A stretch of DNA of 12,801 nt, taken from positions 1 to 12,801 of the forward strand of contig SBGI01000302.1 of assembly GCA_006227015.1 (NCBI GenBank). Direction: 5' to 3'. Below, in pieces: positions 1 to 6,260 of the stretch; position 1 is the stretch's first letter, and each line of letters opens with the position of its first letter. Under the pieces are notes generated by a model. That model searched no databases. It saw only the letters and a list, made by a program, of their open reading frames with translations, and had not been told where the DNA came from. The position numbers were made by a program, and so were the translations under genes. Source of the DNA: Gammaproteobacteria bacterium. GTDB lineage: Bacteria; Pseudomonadota; Gammaproteobacteria; Pseudomonadales; Porticoccaceae.

Positions 1-856
1 TGTAGTTGCCATCTGCGGCCTTGTGGTATTTCACTGGCTGTGAGTCGGTGCGTTTCATCTCTTCCGGCAGTTCACGCACCTGCTGGAAGCGGATATTGGG
101 ATGGGTGATTTCCGGATCGGGGAAGCCGGGAATGGAGACTTTGGCCTGCTCCCGGTTTTCTGGAATATTTTCCACCACACCAAAATCCAGGGCATTGCCG
201 ACACAGGCGGAAACGCAGGCCGGCTTGAGGTTCACTTCCAGACGATCCACACACATGTTGCACTTCGAGACCTGTCCTTCAACTGGGTCCAGCTGTGGTG
301 CATTGTAGGGGCAGACCCAGGTGCAGTAACCGCAGCCGAAGCAGGTGTCCGGATCCTGCAGGACAGCACCGTATTCCACGTGTTTGGTATAGGCGCGTGT
401 GGGACAACCTTTCAGACAGACCGGGTCGTCACAGTGATTGCAGGCCATGGAAATATTGAGGCGCTGGTAGTCCGGGTAGCTGCCGCCCTCGACATAACCC
501 ACGGAACGAAAGGCTAGGTGTGGTGGGGTTTCATTTTTTTCGGCGCAGGCCGACTCGCAGGCATGACAGCCGATACAGTTGTCAGCGGTAAAAAAGAATG
601 CGTGCTGTTTGTTGCGGTTGGGGTTGCTGCCCACTTCCGGATTTTCGTTAATGAACAGCGGGCGGTCCTTGGGGAGTTTGCCTTCGGTTAAATCCAGCAG
701 GTCAATTTTTTGCCCATAGCGGTTGGTGTCGGCGATGTCGGGATCGGATAAAAAAGCATAGGGCTGCTCCTGGGTGCGAATTTCCCAGAGGGTACTGCCA
801 TCAGCCTGTTGTGTTTCGACCGTCTCGCTCGACAGTTCTTTTACTTCACTGTTCAT
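1..856 (-). CDS. DmsB-like ferredoxin subunit, four [4Fe-4S] clusters (3' end outside window)
   Basis: Electron-transfer subunit that probably feeds electrons to the adjacent nitrate reductase. The frame from ATG 856 gives 285 residues and is still open at the left edge. Four cysteine groups follow the DmsB/NrfC/PsrB pattern: C94-x2-C97-x2-C100-x3-C104, C139-x2-C142-x4-C147-x3-C151, C172-x2-C175-x2-C178-x3-C182 and C199-x2-C202-x11-C214-x3-C218. About 90 residues precede the first cluster, an extension that E. coli DmsB (about 205 aa in total) lacks. No Tat or Sec signal is visible, so it should be cytoplasmic. The start follows an AGGAGA ribosome-binding site and lies 19 bp after the nitrate reductase stop, so the two are co-transcribed. 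The protein continues past the last cluster. The unseen part could be a short tail or a fused DmsC-like membrane anchor, and a separate anchor gene could follow. The family call is strong; the electron partner is inferred from position. Confidence 0.9.
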   Translation of the reverse strand, partial: MNSEVKELSSETVETQQADGSTLWEIRTQEQPYAFLSDPDIADTNRYGQKIDLLDLTEGKLPKDRPLFINENPEVGSNPNRNKQHAFFFTADNCIGCHACESACAEKNETPPHLAFRSVGYVEGGSYPDYQRLNISMACNHCDDPVCLKGCPTRAYTKHVEYGAVLQDPDTCFGCGYCTWVCPYNAPQLDPVEGQVSKCNMCVDRLEVNLKPACVSACVGNALDFGVVENIPENREQAKVSIPGFPDPEITHPNIRFQQVRELPEEMKRTDSQPVKYHKAADGNY

Positions 857-875
857 TCAAACTCTTCTCCTGTCC

Positions 876-3065
876 CTAGTAACTGCGGCGCTCAACGTTC
901 AGGCGCGCAGCTTCTTTCTGATCCACATGTTCAATGCGCACTGCACACTGTTTGAAGGCCGGCTGCCGGGAATAGGGGTCCAGCAGACCCAGGGTCAGTC
1001 GGTTTACGCAGTCATGAAAGTGAAAGGGAATAAATACCATGTCCCGGGGAACCCGGTGTGTAAGTTGCGCCAGCACTACTGCATCACCCCGTCGGGACAC
1101 AAGTCGCACATAGGTTTGTTGTTCTATGCCCAGGGCTTCGGCGGCATCCGGGTTGATCTCCATGTAGGGTGTCGGACTGAACTTGTTGCAGTTGCCGATC
1201 TTGCCGGTGCGGGTGCGGGTGTGGAAATGTTCCACCACACGGCCGCTGTTACACCAGAAGGGGTAGTTTTCATCGGGCTTTTCATTGTTGTCGCGGAATT
1301 TCACCGAGATCAGGTTGGCGCGGCCATCAGGCGTCTGGAATTTTCCGTCAGTGTAGAGGCGGGGGCTTCCTTTCAGACTGTCGTTATCACTGCTGTAGGG
1401 CCACTGAATGCCTTTGGCCTGTTCGATCTTGTCGTAGCTCATCCCGGAAATATCTAGGGTACGGCCGGTGCCGATGGAGAGTTGCTTCATCTCATCAAAG
1501 GCACCTTCCGGAGTTTCCGGGAAATGGATTTTGTTGCCGTTTTCGAAACGTTTGGCCATCTGGTTGAAAATCCAGAAGTCCGGCTTTGAGTCGCCGTAGG
1601 GGGCGATCACGTTGCGTGTCAGGTTGACGCGCCGTTCGGTGTTGGTATGGCAGCCTTCTTTTTCCGCCCACACGGCCGCGGGAAAGAAGACGTCGGCATA
1701 TTCATTGGTCTCCACATCCTCGTAGACATCCTGAACAATCAGGAAGTCGAGTTTTTCAAACATCTTGCGGATGCGGGGTTGGTTGGCCATGGACGTCAAC
1801 GGGTTGGTGGCCACCAGCCACAGGCCGCGTATCTCGCCGCTCTCGATGGCGGGAAAAATATCTGTCTGGGTGAGGCCGCGTTTTTCCGGGAAGAATGATT
1901 CATCCACGCCCCAGAAGTCACTGATCTGGCGCCGGTGCTCCGGATTTTCCAGCAGTCGGTAACCCGGCAGGCCGGAACAGGAGGACCACTCCCGGGTGCC
2001 CATGGCGTTGCACTGGCCGGTGATGGACAGGCTGGTGCCGCCGGGCTTGCCGATATTGCCGGTGACCAGGTTCAGGTTGTTGATGTTGGCCACCCCGTCT
2101 GATCCGTGGGTGCTCTGGTTGATGCCCATGGTCCAGATGGACATGGCGCTGTCGGCTTTGGCATAGAGTCGCGCCACGTGGCGAATCATGTCCTCGTCAA
2201 TACCGCAGATATGCTGTGCCTGAATCGGGTCGTAGTCCGCCACCGTTGCCTTCAGTTCTTCAAAGCCGTTGGTGTGAGCGTCAATGTAGGCCTGGTCGTG
2301 CAGGCCCTCGGAAATGATCACGTGCAGCATCGAATTAATCAGGACGCAATCGGTGCCGGGGGTAATGGGTAAATGGATGTCGGCAAACTGGGCCAACATG
2401 GTGACCCGGGGATCGATGACGATCATGGGAAAATGGCGTTTTTCCCTGGCCTCTTTCAGGCGCCAGTAAATGATCGGATGCTGTTCTGGGAGATTGGAGC
2501 CAAACGCCATGAGGCAGCCGGTATGTTCAAAATCCTCATAACAGCCGGGAGGGCCGTCGGAGCCAAAGGAACGCTTGTAGCCGGATACGGCGGAAGCCAT
2601 GCACAGGGTGGTGTTGCCGTCGTAATTATTAGTGCCGATACAGCCGCGCACCAGCTTGCCGAGGGTGTAGAATTCTTCGGTTAATAACTGACCGGTGGAG
2701 ACCACAGCAAAGGCATCTCGACCGTATTTTTCCTGGATCTCGCGGATTTTTGCCGCGCTGGTATCCAGGGCATCATCCCAGGTTGCTGGTTGAAGGGGTT
2801 GCTGTTTTCCCGGGCGCATGAGCGGCTGCTTGCCGCGGCCGGGGGAATGGAACAGATCATGTTCCAGAATGCCCTTGATGCATAATTTGCCACGGTTCAC
2901 GTCGGCGCCCGCATGCCCCCGACTGGTGACAATCTTGCCTTCTTCATTAAGGCCAATCTCGATGGAGCAGCCGGTGGAGCAGTAGTTACAGGTGGTGTAC
3001 TTCCACTCCTTCACTTTCTTTGCCGGAATGACAATGGGCTTGCGGTTCTTGCGTCCAAATAGCAT
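876..3065 (-). CDS. nasA: Assimilatory nitrate reductase, molybdopterin catalytic subunit (NasA/NapA type)
   Basis: Reduces nitrate to nitrite with two electrons in the cytoplasm. The 729-aa protein starts at ATG 3065. The N-terminal [4Fe-4S] site is C26-x2-C29-x3-C33 with C62 in GKLCIKG. The molybdenum ligand is most likely C155 in TLCMASAVSGY, followed by the NapA/NasA-like segment around PPGCYEDFE (172-180). Other family motifs are WTMGINQSTHG (311-321), TGNIGKPGG (335-343) and QCNAMGTREW (351-360). A molybdopterin-dinucleotide-binding domain occupies roughly the last 130 residues. No Tat signal is present, unlike periplasmic NapA. It also lacks the C-terminal [2Fe-2S] BFD-like domain of Klebsiella NasA, so reducing power must come from another subunit, presumably the DmsB-like protein encoded next. 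It lies 35 bp after nirD. A formate dehydrogenase is the main alternative, made unlikely by the motifs around C155 and by the nirBD/narK context. Confidence 0.9.
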   Translation of the reverse strand: MLFGRKNRKPIVIPAKKVKEWKYTTCNYCSTGCSIEIGLNEEGKIVTSRGHAGADVNRGKLCIKGILEHDLFHSPGRGKQPLMRPGKQQPLQPATWDDALDTSAAKIREIQEKYGRDAFAVVSTGQLLTEEFYTLGKLVRGCIGTNNYDGNTTLCMASAVSGYKRSFGSDGPPGCYEDFEHTGCLMAFGSNLPEQHPIIYWRLKEAREKRHFPMIVIDPRVTMLAQFADIHLPITPGTDCVLINSMLHVIISEGLHDQAYIDAHTNGFEELKATVADYDPIQAQHICGIDEDMIRHVARLYAKADSAMSIWTMGINQSTHGSDGVANINNLNLVTGNIGKPGGTSLSITGQCNAMGTREWSSCSGLPGYRLLENPEHRRQISDFWGVDESFFPEKRGLTQTDIFPAIESGEIRGLWLVATNPLTSMANQPRIRKMFEKLDFLIVQDVYEDVETNEYADVFFPAAVWAEKEGCHTNTERRVNLTRNVIAPYGDSKPDFWIFNQMAKRFENGNKIHFPETPEGAFDEMKQLSIGTGRTLDISGMSYDKIEQAKGIQWPYSSDNDSLKGSPRLYTDGKFQTPDGRANLISVKFRDNNEKPDENYPFWCNSGRVVEHFHTRTRTGKIGNCNKFSPTPYMEINPDAAEALGIEQQTYVRLVSRRGDAVVLAQLTHRVPRDMVFIPFHFHDCVNRLTLGLLDPYSRQPAFKQCAVRIEHVDQKEAARLNVERRSY

Positions 3066-3100
3066 GGTGCTTTCTCGGTTCAGTTATTGTTATACCGGGA

Positions 3101-3454
3101 TCATTCGCTAAGGATTACCTGTTCATCTACAAGCTCAACGCTGAAAACGGGCACCGGGGTGTCCTCGTTTTCCAGGCACTCGCCAGTGACGAGGTCAAAA
3201 TGTTGTTTGTAGAGTGGCGAGGCGACCACGATTCGCCCCTGTACATCGCCGACAATACCCCGCGATAGAACATTGGCCTTGCCGATAGGGTCCCAGTTGC
3301 CAATGGCATAGACCTGCGGGGTTTCTTCCGGCAGGTAAAACACAGCCACTTGCTGACCATTGACCAGCGCGCAGATGCCGGAATTGGGTATCAGGTCCTC
3401 GCGCTGGCAAATCACCTGGGCGCTATCGGACACTCTGTTTTCTGCAGTACTCAT
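3101..3454 (-). CDS. nirD: Nitrite reductase [NAD(P)H] small subunit
   Basis: Small partner of NirB in the cytoplasmic enzyme that reduces nitrite to ammonium. The 117-aa protein has the Rieske-like beta fold pattern of NirD (GxxVAVFYL, VYAIGNWDPIG, SPLYKQHFDL), but no C-x-H and C-x2-H cluster ligands are visible. That is usual for bacterial NirD. I chose ATG 3454 (MSTAENR) because AGGAGG at 3463-3468 sits 8 nt upstream of it. The alternative TTG at 3460 would give a 119-aa protein with only 2 nt of spacing. The ribosome-binding site overlaps the nirB stop codon (3467-3469), so the two genes are tightly coupled. Confidence 0.93.
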   Translation of the reverse strand: MSTAENRVSDSAQVICQREDLIPNSGICALVNGQQVAVFYLPEETPQVYAIGNWDPIGKANVLSRGIVGDVQGRIVVASPLYKQHFDLVTGECLENEDTPVPVFSVELVDEQVILSE

Positions 3455-3462
3455 CAGCAATT

Positions 3463-3468
3463 CCTCCT
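3463..3468 (-). promoter_or_regulatory. Shine-Dalgarno AGGAGG of nirD
   Basis: A perfect AGGAGG on the minus strand overlaps the TAG stop of nirB. It stands 8 nt before ATG 3454, which decides the nirD start and implies translation coupled to nirB. Confidence 0.8.
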
Positions 3469-6004
3469 ACGCTGATTTGGCGATGATATTCTGGAGCTCG
3501 TCTTCGTTGGCCGGACGAACCTGGCCACGCTCTTCAACAAAGACCACGGTCTCGTCTTTGGCGTCCGGGGCATTCACGAACTGGCGGAAGCGCTTCAGTT
3601 TTTCCGGATCCTCGATGGTAGTTTTCCACTCGCACTGGTAGGTGCCGACGATGCTGTTCATCTGTTCTTCCAGTTCGGCGCAGATGCCGAGTTTGTCATC
3701 GATGATGACTTCTTTCAGGTAGTCGAGACCACCCTCCAGGTTGTCCAGCCACACGGAAGTACGCTGCAAGCGGTCGGCGGTGCGCACGTAAAACATCAGG
3801 AAACGGTCGATGTACTTGATCAGGGTTTCGTCGTCGAGATCGGTGGCGAACAGGTCCGCGTGGCGGGGCTTCATGCCGCCGTTGCCACAAAGGTACAGGT
3901 TCCAGCCGTGCTCGGTGGCGATGACCCCAAAGTCCTTGGACTGCGCCTCGGCACACTCACGGGTACAGCCGGACACTGCGGACTTCAGTTTGTGTGGGGA
4001 GCGCAGACCCTTGTAGCGGTCCTCAACATAGATGGCCATGCCGACACTGTCCTGTACACCGTAGCGACACCAGGTGCTGCCGACACAGGATTTCACCGTG
4101 CGCAGGGCCTTGCCGTAGGCGTGGCCGGTCTCGAAACCGGCATCGATCAGCTCCTTCCAGATGTCAGGCAGTTGATCGACGCGGGCGCCAAACAGGTCAA
4201 TGCGCTGACCGCCGGTAATTTTTGTATAGAGGTTGTATTTTTTACCCACTTCGCCGAGCACAATCAATTTGTCGGGAGTGATTTCACCGCCGGGAACCCG
4301 GGGCACAACGGAGTAGGTGCCATTTTTTTGCATGTTGGCCAGGAAGGTATCGTTGGTGTCCTGCAGGCCCACGTGGTTATCTTCCAGAATGTAATCATTC
4401 CAAAGAGAAGCGAGAATAGAGCCCACTGCCGGTTTGCAGATATCACATCCACGACCAGTGCCATGGTGCTTGATCAGATCCTCAAAGGACTTGATAGATT
4501 CCACTTTGACGATGTGGAACAGCTCCTGGCGGGTGAAGTTGAAGTGTTCACAGATAGACTTGTTTACTTCCATGCCGCGGGCAGCCATTTCGTCGTCGAC
4601 AACGTTTTTCAGTAGCGCCGCGCAACCGCCGCAGCCGGTGCTGGCAGCAGTTTCACATTTTACATCTGCGAGAGAGCAACAGCCGCCGTCGATGGCGTTG
4701 ATGATGTCGCCCTTGCTGACGTTGTGGCATGAGCAAATAGTGGCCGTGGCAGGCAGCGCAGCCGCACCCAGTAACGGGGCACCGCCTTCACTGGCCGGCA
4801 GGATCATGGCTTCCGGATTGGCCGGTAGCTCAATGCCGTTCAGGTAATACTGCAGCAGCGTGTCATAGTCGGAGCAGTCGCCCACCAGCACCGCGCCCAG
4901 GGCGGTCTTGCCGTCTGCGCTGACAATCAGGCGCTTGTACACTTCCTCGCGTTCATCGCTGAAGGTATAGGAGATGGCGCCGTCGGTTTTGCCGTGGGAA
5001 TCACCAATAGAACCCACATCCACACCCAGCAGCTTCAGCTTGGTGCTCATGTCGGCGCCCTTGAACGTGCTGTGCTCACCGGTGAGCTGGCTTACGGCCA
5101 CCTCTGCCATGCGATAACCGGGTGCCACAAGGCCATAGATCATACCGCCGTAGAGTGCGCATTCGCCGATGGCGTAAATATTGGAGTCGCTGGTGCGGCA
5201 ATGGTAGTCAATATCGATACCGCCGCGGGGGCCGACTTCCAGGCCGCAATCCCTGGCCAGCTGGTCGCTGGGGCGAATGCCTGCGGAAAACACGATTACA
5301 TCGGTTGCGAGAGTTTCGCCGTCGGCAAAGTTCATCACGAGGCGGGTATTGCCCTCGCCATCCGTGTCTTCAATGGTTTGGGTCGCCTTGCTGGTATGTA
5401 CTTGGACGCCCAGTGCCTCAATCTTGCGGCGCAGCATGGCGCTGCCGCCGCCATCGAGCTGCACACCCATTAGACCTGGCGCAAATTCCACGACATGGGT
5501 TTCAAGGCCGAGATTTTGCAGCGCATTGGCTGCCTCGAGGCCTAGCAGGCCGCCGCCAACAACAACCCCGATTTTGGCATTTTTGCTTTTTGCCTGAATC
5601 AGGCCCAGGTCATCGATGGTGCGATAGACCAAGCAGTTCGACAGATCAGAGCCGGGAATGGGAGGTACAAAAGGGTAGGAGCCGGTGGCCATGACCAGTT
5701 TGTCATAGTTGAACGTGCGGCCACTGTCGGTGGTAACGGTTTTGGCCTCGCGGTCAATGGCGACAACGGCGTCGCCAAAATGGGCAGTTACACCCAGTTC
5801 TTCATAATGTTCCCGGGTTGTCAGGGCCAGTTCTTCAGGCTTGCGCCCGGCAAAAAACTCTGACAGATGGACACGGTCGTAGGCTGGGCGAGGTTCTGCG
5901 CCAAGTACGGTAATTTTCGCTGAGACTTCAGAATTGGCCAGCTGTTCCACATAGTGGTGGCCCACCATTCCGTTGCCGATGACGACGACATTTATGAGTG
6001 ACAT
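3467..6004 (-). CDS. nirB: Nitrite reductase [NAD(P)H] large subunit, siroheme-dependent
   Basis: Six-electron reduction of nitrite to ammonium using NAD(P)H, in the cytoplasm. The protein has 845 aa, close to E. coli NirB (847 aa). Domains in order: an FAD/NAD-dependent reductase (about 1-310) with a dinucleotide fold at VVVIGNGMVG and a second at VVVGGGLLGLEAA (147-159); a BFD-like [2Fe-2S] domain with C424-x-C426 and C458-x2-C461; a second cysteine pair C520-x2-C523; a nitrite/sulfite reductase ferredoxin-like half domain (about 560-630); and the siroheme/[4Fe-4S] domain with C640-x5-C646 and C680-x3-C684. All cluster ligands are present, so the enzyme should be active. It is the first gene of nirB-nirD-nas-Fe/S. 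It is preceded by a sigma-54 promoter, NtrC-like sites and a structured leader of about 100 nt, which point to control by nitrogen status. Confidence 0.97.
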   Translation of the reverse strand: MSLINVVVIGNGMVGHHYVEQLANSEVSAKITVLGAEPRPAYDRVHLSEFFAGRKPEELALTTREHYEELGVTAHFGDAVVAIDREAKTVTTDSGRTFNYDKLVMATGSYPFVPPIPGSDLSNCLVYRTIDDLGLIQAKSKNAKIGVVVGGGLLGLEAANALQNLGLETHVVEFAPGLMGVQLDGGGSAMLRRKIEALGVQVHTSKATQTIEDTDGEGNTRLVMNFADGETLATDVIVFSAGIRPSDQLARDCGLEVGPRGGIDIDYHCRTSDSNIYAIGECALYGGMIYGLVAPGYRMAEVAVSQLTGEHSTFKGADMSTKLKLLGVDVGSIGDSHGKTDGAISYTFSDEREEVYKRLIVSADGKTALGAVLVGDCSDYDTLLQYYLNGIELPANPEAMILPASEGGAPLLGAAALPATATICSCHNVSKGDIINAIDGGCCSLADVKCETAASTGCGGCAALLKNVVDDEMAARGMEVNKSICEHFNFTRQELFHIVKVESIKSFEDLIKHHGTGRGCDICKPAVGSILASLWNDYILEDNHVGLQDTNDTFLANMQKNGTYSVVPRVPGGEITPDKLIVLGEVGKKYNLYTKITGGQRIDLFGARVDQLPDIWKELIDAGFETGHAYGKALRTVKSCVGSTWCRYGVQDSVGMAIYVEDRYKGLRSPHKLKSAVSGCTRECAEAQSKDFGVIATEHGWNLYLCGNGGMKPRHADLFATDLDDETLIKYIDRFLMFYVRTADRLQRTSVWLDNLEGGLDYLKEVIIDDKLGICAELEEQMNSIVGTYQCEWKTTIEDPEKLKRFRQFVNAPDAKDETVVFVEERGQVRPANEDELQNIIAKSA

Positions 6005-6016
6005 ATTGCATCTCTC

Positions 6017-6096
6017 TCAGTTGTCTGACGCCTCGTGCACCGAACGGTATCAGGTGCGGGCGTCAGGGGTTATCTGACACGCACCTCGTTGTGCAA
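6017..6096 (-). promoter_or_regulatory. Structured nirB leader with mutually exclusive hairpins
   Basis: On the transcribed (minus) strand, 5' to 3', four pairings are possible. P1 is GCAC-AACGAG-GTGC (6094-6081), a 4-bp stem with a six-base loop having A at position 1 and G at position 4. Hairpin A pairs 6086-6080 with 6058-6052 (7 bp) and 6078-6074 with 6066-6062 (5 bp). Hairpin B pairs 6066-6059 with 6032-6025 (8 bp, perfect) and 6057-6053 with 6041-6037 (5 bp). A small hairpin UCAG-ACAA-CUGA (6028-6017) abuts the ribosome-binding region. A and B compete for 6066-6053, P1 competes with the base of A, and the small hairpin competes with B. This is the geometry of an attenuator or anti-terminator. 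No U-run follows B, so a simple intrinsic terminator is not seen; control of translation or Rho access is possible. The pairings are read directly; the switching role is inferred. Confidence 0.55.
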
Positions 6097-6117
6097 TAAA
6101 AGGTAGTTATTTAATAA

Positions 6118-6134
6118 AGCAATTTGTGTGCCAA
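6118..6134 (-). promoter_or_regulatory. Sigma-54 (-24/-12) promoter of nirB
   Basis: The minus strand reads TTGGCACACAAATTGCT. This matches the RpoN consensus TGGCAC-N5-TTGCW at every fixed position, with exactly 10 bases between the GG (-24) and GC (-12) doublets. The expected transcription start is near 6108, giving a leader of about 104 nt before nirB. NtrC-like dyads lie about 95 and 118 bp upstream of that start. Confidence 0.85.
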
Positions 6135-6195
6135 TGATTAGCTGGTTGTTTTTTAAGTATTATTTCTGTGGCTGCCCAGCCGCGACTTGAATTGC

Positions 6196-6210
6196 GCACC
6201 AATTTGGTGA
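6196..6210. promoter_or_regulatory. NtrC-like enhancer site upstream of nirB (strong)
   Basis: GCACCA-ATT-TGGTGA matches the NtrC dyad GCACCA-N3-TGGTGC at 11 of 12 arm positions. It is centred about 95 bp upstream of the predicted sigma-54 start, a normal enhancer distance. Confidence 0.7.
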
Positions 6211-6218
6211 GTTTTACT

Positions 6219-6233
6219 GCGTTATTCTGGTGC
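6219..6233. promoter_or_regulatory. NtrC-like enhancer site upstream of nirB (weak)
   Basis: GCGTTA-TTC-TGGTGC has one perfect half site (TGGTGC) and one poor one (GCGTTA). Its centre is 23 bp, about two helical turns, from the stronger dyad. Paired strong and weak sites are common for NtrC. This one is plausible only because of its neighbour. Confidence 0.4.
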
Positions 6234-6260
6234 TTAAGTTGAGTGGGTGGCTAGTTGCCA

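Noticed and set aside
774..1457. Plus-strand open frame of 227 codons opposite the nitrate reductase gene
   Set aside because: It is the antisense of a strongly conserved gene, has no recognisable domain, and long antisense frames are expected from the codon usage here.
3455..3460. Upstream TTG start for nirD (3460) adding two residues
   Set aside because: The AGGAGG is only 2 nt from the TTG but 8 nt from ATG 3454, which is the normal spacing.
3860..4615. Plus-strand open frame of 251 codons opposite nirB
   Set aside because: It mirrors conserved nirB cysteine and siroheme regions and has no family resemblance or sensible context.
6248..6260. Small hairpin TGGC-TAGTT-GCCA directly after the kinase stop
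   Set aside because: Only a 4-bp stem and no U-run, so it is not supported as a terminator of the narK-kinase unit.
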